From positions 25,713,983-25,777,982 of the forward strand of contig NC_034009.1 of the NCBI RefSeq assembly GCF_000346465.2: a stretch of DNA of 64,000 bases. Direction: 5' to 3'. The position numbers were made by a program, and so were the translations under genes. The notes beneath the pieces are model-generated. The model searched no databases, had not been told where the DNA came from, and worked only from the letters and a program-made list of their open reading frames with translations. Each line of letters starts with the position of its first letter. Position 1 is the stretch's first letter. Positions 1-10,697 of the stretch are shown here, in pieces. This DNA is from Prunus persica (Eukaryota > Streptophyta > Magnoliopsida > Rosales > Rosaceae).

Positions 1-608
1 TTTTCTCTTCTAGCAAGCCATTCCAGAGTCTGACGTAGCTTTTGTCAGGCTGCTGAAAAATTACCCAAAACACCCAATACTTCACCACTAGCCACAACCA
101 CATCCAGAGAGCAAGCTTCCCCTCTCATCTTCAAAACTTAGCAAATTCGTGCTCTGTTCATCCTTTTCCCCCCATTTTTCTCTCACGGCAGACTGTTCCA
201 GCACTTGATAGCACCTTTGTCGAGTTGCCGGAAAATCACTTAAGCCACCCATTACCCTCATCTCTCTCCCACTCTCTCTCCTCAACGAATCCTCTTAGAA
301 TCCCTTCCCCCATGCCTTAAAAACTCTGTTTCTCATAGGAAATCATAGCCATTTCTCTCTCTCATGCTAAACTCATGAATGCTCAGCTCCTATGCCACAA
401 GCTTCTCATGCCAAGCCAAGAATTTATCTGTAAGCTGTTGTTATTTTTGTTGGTGAAGGTAGCCAAGGTGTTTTCGAAGGCTTCACTATCCTTTCGAAGC
501 ATTCTTAGGGCTTGATCTTTGAACTCAGGCACAGGGGATAACTTATTCAATTCGCTCCTTACGGTAGGCCAGCCCTTTTGTAGCTGTCGGAAGAAAAAAA
601 GCCCCTGC
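1..608. other. Gene-free flank
   Basis: No gene can be supported here. A minus-strand open frame at 383-628 encodes 81 residues that look protein-like (charged, little simple sequence), but no family is recognised and no splice context makes it part of a gene. It could be a captured exon. The rest is AT-rich spacer with pyrimidine-rich stretches. Confidence 0.4.
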
Positions 609-2322
609 ACTATGTTTCTTAGCTCCATGGGTTTCTGTGTTCAAACTTCAACCTCGTGGGTGTTGAACATGTTCAACCTTTGCTGGGTATTAATTTCGAG
701 TTTGGGTTTTACCTACCTGGTTGTAAGTTAAGGGGGAAATTTGATCTCAATCGTCCATATGGATCTAACGGCTAAATTTTGTATCCTCATTTATTGCACT
801 TAAATAAGGTTCCTCAAGAGAGAAATTTTTTGACTTGGTGGCTAGCTAAGTGGGCCACCTTGGAATGAAGTTTTCCAAACACTAGGCTACGTAACCTAAA
901 CTGAAGCCCAAGTAGTAACCGAAGCAATCAATAGGCCACTCCAAATTGGCCTTTGGCTATGGTGGATGCAATAGAGCTAGGAGACCTAGTTGGGAAGTGC
1001 AATTTGGGAATTTCCTATCTGCAAGGTTTGATTTTCCTTGTTTATTTTTTGACTAAATTGTAGTAATGGTCCTTGGATAAAGACCAAACTTTACTTTTCG
1101 TCTCTCATATTGTTAAATTGTTACGATGGTACTTTAATTATGCCTCTATTTTCAGAAATCATCATTTTCGTCATCTGAATCAACTTTTTGGTTAAAAATG
1201 ATGACGTAGCATGGGCAAAAATATCTTCTCACACAAATTTTTTTATAAATAAATCTTCTCTCTCTCTCTCCCGCCCATATTTTGTTCCATGGAGGCCTGG
1301 CCCTGTACATACTAGTTAATTATCTATCATTGCTCCGCGAGCTCGTCGTAATAGAGGAAAGGAATATGAAAAATAATCATTGATCCAATCCCTTGTATCC
1401 CTCCCATTCAACAATTGATTCCCAACCACAACCCCCCCCCCCCAACCCATAATTTTACGAAATAAAAAAAAACTTGAGAACAATTCTAGATTTTAAAAAG
1501 GCAAATTCTTCAAATCCTCCAACAGACCTTCTTAAAATTCAATTTAAAAAGACAAATATGGATTAAAATCACATGAGATGCTAATATGACTGTCTCTGTT
1601 CAATCCATAAACATGAAAAGACAAATATACCTTCATTTTTAATGGAAAAGTTAACTGAGATGACGGAAATGACGATTCTTGAAAGTGGAGGCATAATTAA
1701 AGTACCACCGTAACAATTTAGCAATATAAGGGACGAAAAGTAAAGTTTGATCTTAGTTCAGGGACCATTGTTACAATTTTCTCTTATTTTTTTAGTGAAT
1801 TTATTGTTGATCAGTATTGAAATTGGAGGCTTTGAGCAGAGAGTGATAGAAGTATCGAATTGTATTGCTTGTACGCATTTGGAAATTTTATGTTTGCCAA
1901 TCCATTTATGTAAATTCTTGAATGTTATACCTTTATGAGTCTATTGCTTCCTAGTGTTCTGGTAGAACGGCAAAGTAGTATCAATGTAGTTCCCCCAACT
2001 AGTTGCGATTAAATAAATTTTTAGGTGAGATTAGAAGTTGCCCTGTTGATGCTGAGAATAGTTTAATGTAATTATATTGAACAAGAGTCCCCCTCTATCT
2101 CTATGTACATAACTAGAAATACTTCAAACCACTATACGAGTGGGTCATTTATATTGAGCATACTTATTTAGTGCTATTGCACAGAAAATTTAACTTAGGA
2201 AGAGTGAGTGAGTAATGATGTCAAAAGAGTGTCATCAGGGAATTACTTGATGTGACAATGTTCATAATCATCCCACTGAAAATTGTATTAAAGCCATTAT
2301 CGGATATCTTTTCTGTAATTAG
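609..2322. repeat. Dispersed duplication, copy 1
   Basis: This block is closely similar to 3736-5080 over most of its length. Shared landmarks include the stretch after 'ctatgtttctta' (609/3736), the block ending 'ctgcaaggtttgattttcc' (about 1018-1038 and 4148-4165), 'gaggctttgagcagagag' (about 1826/4222) and the end 'ttttctgtaattagg' (2322/5080). Copy 1 differs by a 733-bp transposon (1051-1783) that copy 2 lacks. Copy 2 has about 360 bp extra at 4513-4874. No coding capacity is seen, and the block is probably itself an old mobile element. Confidence 0.75.
1051..1783. mobile_element. Long-TIR non-autonomous DNA transposon (MULE-like)
   Basis: The ends are long imperfect terminal inverted repeats. 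Positions 1051-1146 pair with 1688-1783, and weaker pairing extends to about 1190 and 1641, giving TIRs of about 140 bp. The outer ends read GACTAAATTG on the left and GAGAAAATTG on the reverse complement of the right. A 9-bp direct repeat TTATTTTTT lies at 1042-1050 and 1784-1792. The related block at 4166-4185 has a single copy of this sequence and no insertion, so it is an empty site. Long TIRs with a 9-bp target duplication fit Mutator-like elements. There is no transposase ORF. A run of 13 C lies near 1430. The T-rich target makes the exact duplication length slightly ambiguous. Confidence 0.8.
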
Positions 2323-2349
2323 GAAAGTAAAGACGCAAAGTCAAAGCGC

Positions 2350-2740
2350 ATGTGATATGTAATAGTGTCACGTGAAGGACCAGAATCCACAAAACTTTTT
2401 TGTGTTTTTAAGGAATTATGTGTAGACAGAAGGAAAAGATCGTCCCAGTCCCAGAGACTCAAACTGGAGGAAATGGAGTGCATACAACAAAAAACAAACC
2501 CCAAAAAGGAAAAAGAAAAAGGGAAGAGAGAGAGTCAAAGATCGTCCAAAAAATCATTTCCATGTCTACATCTACATCCACCCGCTGCTTGCATATGAGA
2601 ACGAACGAACCATGCCATTTTAGGATCCGACTTTTTGAACAAGTGTTCGTATAATAGAATTGTAGGGACCACAACTAGGAAATTAGGAAACAAGATTACT
2701 TTCTTTGCAGCCTTACCTTTCACCACATCAATATCATAGT
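2350..2740. repeat. Tandem-type duplication, copy A
   Basis: This block is similar to 2867-3321. Both start at 'gatatgtaatagtgtcacg', share 'aggaccagaatccacaaaac', and end near 'tttcaccacatcaat'. It contains purine-rich sequence (aaaaggaaaaagaaaaaggg) and no supported gene. Confidence 0.7.
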
Positions 2741-2767
2741 AGATCACTAGTAAGTACGATGGCTATT

Positions 2768-2848
2768 TTGTGGCTGGCTAAGGCTAACCATGGAATGAAG
2801 TTTTCCAAAAACTGGGCTGCGTAACCTCAGCTGAACCCCAAGAAGTAA
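2768..2848. repeat. Middle copy of an 80-bp motif present three times
   Basis: The motif containing 'ggaatgaagttttccaaa' followed by 'ctgcgtaacct' appears at about 838-920, here, and at about 3965-4048. It shows that the region between the two larger duplicated blocks also derives from the same ancestral repeat. Confidence 0.65.
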
Positions 2849-2866
2849 TACTGCAGTGTTGATGAA

Positions 2867-3321
2867 TCATGATATGTAATAGTGTCACGTGAAGGACCAG
2901 AATCCACAAAACCTTTTGTGTTTTTAAGGAGTTATGTGCAGATAGAAGGAATACATCGTCCCAGAGACTCAAACTGGAGGAAATGGAGCGCATACAACCA
3001 AAAACAAACCCCAAAAAGGAAAAAGAAAAAGGAGAGGGAGAGAGAGTCTAAGATTGTCATAAATGGAATGCCGTGGTTTTGCTCAATCACATGCATCCTA
3101 TCATTTCCATGTCTACTCTTGCGTTTTTTTTCCTCGCCGGTCAATTACAACACATGCTCTATAAGTAAGTATATTATGCTGCTTGCATATGCGAACCATG
3201 CCATTTTAAGATCCGACTTTTGAACAAGTTTTCGTATAATAGAGTTGTAGGGACCTCAACTACGAAATTAGGAAACAAGATTACTTTCTTTGCAAGCCTT
3301 AACTTTCACCACATCAATTTC
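2867..3321. repeat. Tandem-type duplication, copy B
   Basis: This is the second copy of the 2350-2740 block. It carries about 60-120 extra bases around 3055-3180 relative to copy A. No coding sequence is supported. The stretch 3322-3735 that follows holds no recognised feature. Confidence 0.7.
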
Positions 3322-3735
3322 AACAATTGTTTTTCCCTTTATTTTCAAGAAAACGAAAAACAAAAAGGAGAGGTTCCATCTAGAATAGTGGACTCTCTTG
3401 CTGAAACAAATAGGATGGCTTGGTGGAGCTTGTCCCTCTTGAGAAACCATAATTGAGGAACTTAAATGAGGACATATCGCAACCATTGGATAAAATTGGA
3501 CGGCTGGATTATAAAAGAAACTAAAGTTGTAGTCGGGTTGTCTTCAACCCAAAGCTTGACAAATCCCGATGAAACACATATTCACATCTATCACTTTCGA
3601 AATGGAAAAAATCACGGCTTTACTTTAAGGAATACGGCACGGCTTCGTCCCTTCCACTCAAACTAACTAATTTTTCAAGGTTTAGGAAACGAAGTTGCCT
3701 TCAACTGTCGTTAAGCCGGATTCCAAACCAGTTTA

Positions 3736-5080
3736 GCTATGTTTCTTGGCGCTATGGGTTTTTGTGTTCAAACTTCAATCTCCTGGGTGTTGAACATGTT
3801 TAACCTTTGCTGTGTATTAATTTCGGGTTTGAGTTTTACCTACCCGATTGTAAGTTAAAGAGGAAATTTAATCTCAACCGTCCGTATAGATCTAAAGGCT
3901 GAATTTTGTGTCCTCATTTATCGCACTCAAATAGAGTTCCTCAAGAGAGAATTTTTGGCTTGGTGGCTGGCTGGCTAAGTGGGCCACCTTGGAATGAAGT
4001 TTTCCAAAGACTGGGCTGCGTAACCTAAGCTGAAGCCCAAGTAGTAACCGAAGCAATCAACAGGCCACTCCGGCTTGGCCCATGGCTATGGTGGACGCTA
4101 CAGACCGAGGAGACCTAGCTAGGAAGTGCAATTTGGGAATTTCCTATCTGCAAGGTTTGATTTTCCCTGTTTATTTTTTTAGTGAATTTATTGTTGATCA
4201 TAATCATAGGATTGAAATTGGAGGCTTTGAGCAGAGAGTGATAGAAGTTTCGAATTGTATTGCTTGTACGCATTTGGAAATTCTACGTTTGCCAATCCAT
4301 TTATGTAAATTCTTGAATGTTATACCTTTATCAGTCTTTTGCTTCCTAGTATTCTGGTAGAACGACAAAGTAAGATCAATGTAGTTCCCCTAACTAGTTG
4401 CGATTAAATAAATTTTTAGGTGAGATTCTAGAAGTTGCCCTGTTGATGCTGAGAATAGTTTAATGTAATTATATTGAACAAGAGTTCCCCCTCTATCTCT
4501 ACGTACATAACTTTGATCAGATTATTTTGAAAACGGTAGAGGGAATAATAAATATAAATAAATTGAAAACAGTAGAGGATTTCTACCACCAATACATATA
4601 CGAGCATGTTACATATGGACTTCTCTTCATATGCTTTCCTTTCATTAAGTTTGTTTGTTTGCATTGAGAATGCTCAACCTCATTTTTCATTGTAAAGTCA
4701 TGTTTGTGATTATGAAAATTATTTTCTAGAAGTAATACTGTTGACGAAATACCGGTTGTAGTTGAGCATATTTTTTTTATGGACATTTCCTATTAAGATG
4801 GGGAATAATAGATTAAGCTCACATATACTACATAGATGCTAGAACTCAAATTCAAGACCTTAATTAAAAGTGCAAATACTCCAAACCACTATACGAGTGG
4901 ATCATTTGCATTAAGCATAGTTATTTAGTGCTATTGCACAGAAAATCTAACTTAGGAAGAGTGAGTGAGTAATGATGTCAAAAGAGTGTCATCAGGGAAT
5001 TACTTGATGTGACAATGTTCATAATCATCCCACTGAAAATTGTACTAAAGCCATTATCGGATATCTTTTCTGTAATTAGG
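3736..5080. repeat. Dispersed duplication, copy 2
   Basis: This is the counterpart of 609-2322 with the transposon missing (empty site at 4166-4185) and about 360 bp extra at 4513-4874. The copies keep high identity by eye, with scattered substitutions. No gene is supported. Confidence 0.75.
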
Positions 5081-5813
5081 GCATGTGTTGGAAACCCTGC
5101 TAGTTGAGAACCGTATTGATTTTGGAGTTCCGGGTGGCAAACTTGAGATTTTTGTTTGTATGAGAAAACTCAATTGTATTTAAAACATTCTTTGTAAACG
5201 AGTTTGCTCCAAAGATGAAGCCATTATCGTGTGCAAGTCCAAGAATTATTATAAATATTTTCCTTCGATGATGTGAGAAGTCTGGTAGATTTTTCAAAGT
5301 GAAACGACGTCGTCTCCAAATGAAGATAATTGAGGGGTTCTCTAAACAAAGTCAGGCAGGCAACCAACTCTATATCTGCAATAGATTGATCGATTCACAT
5401 GCAGCTGATTGAAGGTTAGATGGGCCCAACGTTCTTGAAAACCAACTCTAATAATCCCGCAAACTATCATATACGAGAGAACAGAGATATTGATCCATCT
5501 ATTCACACATATCAGCAATCAAAGAAATGCAATTGCCGCAAAATAATGCTGAGAAAACAGAACCTTACGAGAAAGGATGCGACTGTACTGAGGATAGAGT
5601 ATTCTTTTCATATAAACAAGTCATCTCTTTTTATTTTATTTTTTCTCAAAAACAAATAATTCTGAACTTTTGCATTTATCTTATAAATCAACTATGTTTG
5701 TATGAGCCCTGTTTCCTTCCCTTTCAAAAGTATCAAACTGATCCTACTACTGCTGCACAGCACAATGATATACCAGAAACAAACTTCGGTCCTTTAGCCC
5801 GCTGAACTTGTTT
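5081..5813. other. Spacer downstream of ARO4-like gene
   Basis: AT-rich spacer that includes the 3' flank of the minus-strand ARO4-like gene. No gene, RNA or convincing repeat is seen. Confidence 0.5.
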
Positions 5814-7685
5814 TCAAGGCACGTATGTCAGCCTTTGAGAATGACCTCCAGTGTGGTACAGATTGAGGTGATATATTGCCCTCGCCACCAATTCTCTCAA
5901 CTCGGGATGTTGAGGCAGCGCACTACGGTCTGCCCCTTCAAGAGCAGTCAACACCCTAGTCGGTTCCAAATCGTAGGTATTGCCAGAGTGTAGTGCAAGG
6001 TAGCATAGGAGAATCAGTCCATGCAACTGTGAGTGTTCATTGCCTCTTAGCAGTTTCATCAGAGGTGGGATAGCATTGAACTCAATAATCGTCTTTGAAT
6101 GCTCCATACAGAGAAAATTATCTGGACAAGCAAATTTCCCAAGTGAAATTGCCGCTTCTGTTGCCATGTCTAGATTTTTGTGGCTAAGTTGAGTCACTAG
6201 GGGACCAATGACCCAGGTCTCCCTAGCAGGGAATGTCCTAGCCAATGAACCAACTGATTTTATAGAAGGAATTTGCAATGTCGGGCTATCCACATCTTTG
6301 ATCAGCCTCAAGAGCTGATCCACAACCGCCTTGGCAGCTGGTGAATTGGTCTTAAACGCCGCTCTCCTAAGGTCAGCATTGGATTCAGCAGCAGCTGTTA
6401 TCTCCATTATAGTCATCAAACAATTGAATTGCAACTCACCCTGTTCCATCTCCACCAACTTAGCCAAGCAAAGCAAACCTTTCGTCTCAGTTATCCTCCT
6501 ACTATTCGAAACACTACCTCTAGCAAGCATCCACAAAGCCTCTGCACAACTAACTTTCAGCTGAAGCTTAACATGGGGCTTCTCATTCTCCCTCTCCTTC
6601 CTATGATTATGTCCCCCGCGATTACTCCCCTCCGCATAATAAGTATACGAAGAACTCGAATACGAATTCGAGTAAGGTCTAAAATTACTCTCACGACTAT
6701 TACTACTGGGTTTGGATTTTGCTAATGTGCTCTTCTCCATTTCCTTGTTAATCTGAACTAGAGAGTGAATGCTTTGCTTACCCGATTCAATCTTCCGATC
6801 CTCCACGAAAGTCTCAAACGACAACAGCGTCACCAGCGGCCTAATCACATTCTCTCTGGCGAAATCCTCTTGGGCAACACTGTCATGCTCCGCCATTCTC
6901 GCCACCAAGGTCGCCACTCGACTCTGAACCTTCATCGGCGAGTCGCCTAGAACCTGCACAATAGCGGGCACCCCAACCTCATTCACAATGGTCCTCACTT
7001 TCTCCTGATCACTGGCCAGATTATAGAGCGCCGTCGCCGCCGCAATTTGGGCATCCGGCGACGAGCCCTCTTTCAAGAGCTTCAGCAGCGGCGAGACCCC
7101 ACCTTCGTCGACGATAATCTTCTTGTTCCGGTCGTTGTCTTGGGCCAGGGAAGCGAGCTCGTTCGCAGCCTCAACACGATCCGGCAACTGACCCATTTGA
7201 ATAGTGGCGATGAAGGACCAAACCCATGAGAGAATCGGGTCGTTGCTGGCAATCGGGGCGAGGGAGAGCACAATTCCGTTATTGCCCCCGGAGTCCGGGT
7301 CGAATATGCTGAGCAGCCACTTCATGTCTCCGACGGAAGACTCGAGGAAGTTGAAGAGCTTGCGGAAGTCGGTGGCGCTGGTGATCGTCACGACACGTCG
7401 TAGGACGCTCTGGCGCTTGCACTTGCGGACCAGGGTTAGGGCTCGCTCGAGATTCTTGGAGACCTCGGCGACGATTCGCCGAATTGGGCGCTCGTACAAA
7501 AACGGCGCCGTCGTGGCGAAGCGGACGACGGTTCGGAGCATTTGCGAGAGGCGATCCACCTGCTTGCCGACCTCGGAGCACTCGAGCTTGAACGACTCGG
7601 CCTCGTCCACGGCGGACCGGACCCGCTCCGACAGCAAAATCGGGTACGACAGTTCGTCTTCAATGCGCTTCTCTTCCGAAGCCAT
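5814..7685 (-). CDS. ARO4: ARMADILLO REPEAT ONLY protein 4-like
   Basis: An uninterrupted single-exon frame encodes 623 residues. The N-terminus (1-about 150) is the helical ARO-type region, with the YERPIRRI segment near residue 64 and repeated Val/Arg-rich helices. From about 170 onward there are armadillo repeats, for example 'ANELASLAQDNDRNKKIIVDEGGV' and 'TALYNLASDQEKVRTIVNEVGV'. A Ser/Tyr/Asn-rich insert at about 330-365 separates the N- and C-terminal armadillo blocks. ARO proteins in Arabidopsis are cytoplasmic or plasma-membrane armadillo proteins; ARO1 acts in polar tip growth and actin organisation, and ARO4 is less well studied. The start MASEEKR fits the family and no upstream in-frame ATG is needed. 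Length matches the family (about 610-660 residues). The 5' half is GC-rich relative to the flanks. The subfamily assignment rests on N-terminal resemblance and gene neighbourhood. Confidence 0.85.
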   Translation of the reverse strand: MASEEKRIEDELSYPILLSERVRSAVDEAESFKLECSEVGKQVDRLSQMLRTVVRFATTAPFLYERPIRRIVAEVSKNLERALTLVRKCKRQSVLRRVVTITSATDFRKLFNFLESSVGDMKWLLSIFDPDSGGNNGIVLSLAPIASNDPILSWVWSFIATIQMGQLPDRVEAANELASLAQDNDRNKKIIVDEGGVSPLLKLLKEGSSPDAQIAAATALYNLASDQEKVRTIVNEVGVPAIVQVLGDSPMKVQSRVATLVARMAEHDSVAQEDFARENVIRPLVTLLSFETFVEDRKIESGKQSIHSLVQINKEMEKSTLAKSKPSSNSRESNFRPYSNSYSSSSYTYYAEGSNRGGHNHRKERENEKPHVKLQLKVSCAEALWMLARGSVSNSRRITETKGLLCLAKLVEMEQGELQFNCLMTIMEITAAAESNADLRRAAFKTNSPAAKAVVDQLLRLIKDVDSPTLQIPSIKSVGSLARTFPARETWVIGPLVTQLSHKNLDMATEAAISLGKFACPDNFLCMEHSKTIIEFNAIPPLMKLLRGNEHSQLHGLILLCYLALHSGNTYDLEPTRVLTALEGADRSALPQHPELRELVARAIYHLNLYHTGGHSQRLTYVP

Positions 7686-8013
7686 CGCTCGCTTCAGTCT
7701 CCGCTTGCTTGTGCTGTTTTGGGAGGCGAGTCAAGTGAGTCGAAGACGAGTCAGCGGCCGAGTTGACAAATAAAAGCGGGGGAAGAAGATGGGGATTTTG
7801 TGAGTTGGGTCACTGTTATTTATTCTTCTTGGGTTCTTGGCTTCTTGTTGACAATGGCATGTTTGCGCGTGTCTGCTCTGCTCTGCTCCGTACCCTGAAA
7901 TTTCTGAACCCAACTTTCTTTATTTTTCATATTTTATAAATTTATGAAATTAAATTCGGGGCGTGAATTGAAATTCAGAAGGAAGACGAGTCAATTAGTC
8001 TTCGTAACCGGTG
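7686..8013. promoter_or_regulatory. Upstream region of ARO4-like gene
   Basis: This is presumed 5' UTR and promoter of the divergent minus-strand gene. It is short and bounded by a MITE that starts near 8019. No specific element can be assigned with confidence. Confidence 0.35.
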
Positions 8014-8018
8014 TTTTA

Positions 8019-8373
8019 GGGTTTGGCATTGCTTATTTAGGATAATAAGTGATTTTTAAAAATTTTTGAAAAGCCCAACCTATTTAGTAAACTGTGAGAA
8101 ATCACTTATTGGTAAAAATTGCTGTGAGAGAAAGCTATATGGAAAAGCAGCTAATTAGCTGCTTTTATTTTTTAATTATGCAGAAATCAGTTTCGAAGAG
8201 ACTCTGGGTTTAATGATTATGAGGCAATCATTTTTTGATTATGCGTAAAATCAATACCAACAATACTTTTAACAAAAATTTTACCAAACGCCAAACTGCT
8301 TTCTCTCACAGCTGATTTCTCTCACAGCAAATTTGACAGCGATTATTTTCACAGCACAGCAATGCCAAACTAG
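8019..8373. mobile_element. MITE with GTTTGGCATTGC ends
   Basis: The two ends are inverted: 'gtttggcattgctt' on the left and 'agcaatgccaaac' on the right. Internal hallmarks are 'taagtgatttttaaaaa', 'ctgtgagagaaagct', 'ctaattagctgctttt' and 'ctcacagc' motifs. A truncated, inverted relative lies at 21041-21275. Flanks are TTTTAG/CTTTAG, so a short (TTA-like) target duplication is possible but not certain. There is no ORF. The superfamily (Harbinger/Tourist-like or hAT-like) is unresolved. Confidence 0.7.
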
Positions 8374-8576
8374 CCTTTAGTCTTTCTAATTACTTTCTTT
8401 TGGCAAAAATGAATTTCTAGCTCCATCTACAAAAAAATAATAAAAAGACTTTCTAGCCCATGGTCATTTCATTTCCACTTTTTAAGAAAGGAGTGGGGTC
8501 AACTTACTTTAAATAATAATAATAATAAAGGGATAGGGTCCATTGGGAAGTCGGAATTGGAAATGTGTATTTAGGG

Positions 8577-9528
8577 TAGGCCTCATCATTTGGGCTGCGG
8601 CTCATGGGCCAATAAGGGCCCGCCCGGCCCATCGAAAAAAGTCATGCCCAGTCCGTTATGGACTTTGAGATGGCCCGATATGTTTTGAGTCAGGCTAGGC
8701 TTGGACTTGGGTGTTCGAAGTTCGGTCCGGCCCGATTAAGCCCAAGAAAGCCTGGCTCAGCCCGCCCACAAAAGGCCGGGCCGTTAGGCCCGCATACATA
8801 TATAATTATGTAGAAATAAGAGTTTAGGTTTATGATTATATCACTTAAATCACATATACAATTTGTTCCATTTTATTTACTTTTATTTACTCATTCATAC
8901 TTTATAATTGGATGATTAGCACATTAATTTGTGTCAATTATTAATTCAACAATTATACATATATAAAAAAATAAGATGAACAACATATCACATCACCAAA
9001 TATAATCATATCACGAAACACCAAATATAATCATATCACGAAACATAATCGTACCACCAAATATAATCATGCTTTTCTTGAATACATCACCAAATATTTG
9101 CATATTTATTCATACCATCCTTTAAAAAAATATTTTTTTGATACTTATTATTTTTTAAAATTATTTCTTAAAATGTATTACGATCTAATTATATAATAAC
9201 CTCAAAAATAATACTTGGTTTTAATATTTTTATGAAAAATCTTATAAGTTGTGTGACTTTATTGGGTGTTTTATGAATTTGATTTGATGTGAAAATATTG
9301 GAATTAAGTGAGTTTAATCTCAAATTTGGACTAAAATGCCCTCATGATTAAGTTTTTTTTTTTAATGAAGCAGGGTCCGTTTAGGCCCTGCCCGGCCCGG
9401 CCCGATGGGCTTTCTCAAGCCCGACTCATGGGTCAGGCTTGGGCTTTGAATTTTCTAAAAAAACCCGGCTCAATATTTTCTCTCTCCTCTTTAAAGCCCG
9501 ACCCGACCCGACCTATTGACGAGCCCTA
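8577..9528. mobile_element. hAT-type non-autonomous transposon
   Basis: The element is flanked by a perfect 8-bp target duplication ATTTAGGG (8569-8576 and 9529-9536), the size typical of hAT elements. Its ends are inverted: TAGGCCTCATCA on the left, TAGGGCTCGTCA on the reverse complement of the right. The subterminal regions are rich in GGCCCG/CGGGCC motifs on both sides, as in many plant non-autonomous hAT families. The centre is very AT-rich and carries about three short tandem units around 'ccaaatataatcatatcacg' at 8993-9070. No transposase is encoded. Confidence 0.85.
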
Positions 9529-9536
9529 ATTTAGGG

Positions 9537-10697
9537 ATTTTCACATTAATTATCGATTATTTTTTCTTTTATTTTGGGAGAGCAACAAGAACTATATTAA
9601 GAAGGAAAGAAACTTGTTTCCAATTTTTGCCCAAGTTGGCAAGTCATTAACATATCAATAGCGAAGTTAACGCGTGGGCAGATTTTCACGATTTGAACAC
9701 TAAATGTTATTCTTTTTCAAAACATTGAAATACCAATTTGAACCCCAAATGTTCAGTTATCTATCCCATTAATAATCAAACCCAATGTGTTAAATTTGTT
9801 TATAACTAGGTCACAACCACAATTAATTTTGTATAAGTTGAATATCATGCATTCATATAGATATATACATATAGTACAAGTTATTTAAATGGTAAGTATA
9901 AAGAACAAATATATATTTTTTGAAAAGCAATATTCTAATATATACAAATATTTTAACTACTCTAATGCACGGGAAGAAAAACAGAATCACACTGCAAGAA
10001 GTCAAACACGCACCCTTACCCTTGAACAATTAACATAACCCACATATATATTATTATTAGACAGACCTAAATCACACTGCAAGAAGCCAATCTCTTGGAC
10101 CCGTCGGGACTGTATTATTAGAACATATATAATGCAAATTTTTTTAAAATTAAATTACATCCTTTAAAATAAAACAGTTTTAAAATGTCCATTACCATAG
10201 AACGGTCCAGTCCAGTTAAATTCCATACGAATTATTGAGTTTACTGTGACCACTGTCTTTGTCTTGAAAAGTTGACATTTATAATTAACACCAAAAAAAA
10301 AAAAACAAAAAAACAACAACCTGTGCGTGCGATAATATTACGTCCTCCAATAACTGGAAGCGCTCTAAATAATAAGAGTAAGATTGCAACGTTTAAATGA
10401 CAATCATTTCAGGGATATTATAATCAAACCAAATGTGAGAAGCTTGTTGTATATGGAATGGAAGCCACACACAGAGCGACCATGACTCATGTCATGCTAT
10501 GATCAGCCTCAGTTTGAGCACCAAAGAAAAAAGTTGGACAAAGGATATGTCAGCACCATACATTGTTTTATAATAAGAGAACAAGTTCGTTTATCTATCT
10601 TAAAATATAACTAATCTGACCATAAGCATGCCACTTGACTATCTAAATAGGTTTTGGTAGAATCTCTCTGTAGCATGCATCCTCGTCCTCTTCATTT
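9537..10697. other. Spacer downstream of the amine oxidase gene
   Basis: AT-rich spacer and the 3' flank of the minus-strand amine oxidase. The words 'atcacactgcaagaag' occur twice (near 9985 and 10070), which marks a small duplication. No gene is seen. Confidence 0.5.

Noticed and set aside
7204..7773. Plus-strand 189-codon frame
   Set aside because: It lies antisense to the GC-rich 5' half of the ARO4-like gene and has an Arg/Ser/Thr-rich shadow composition.
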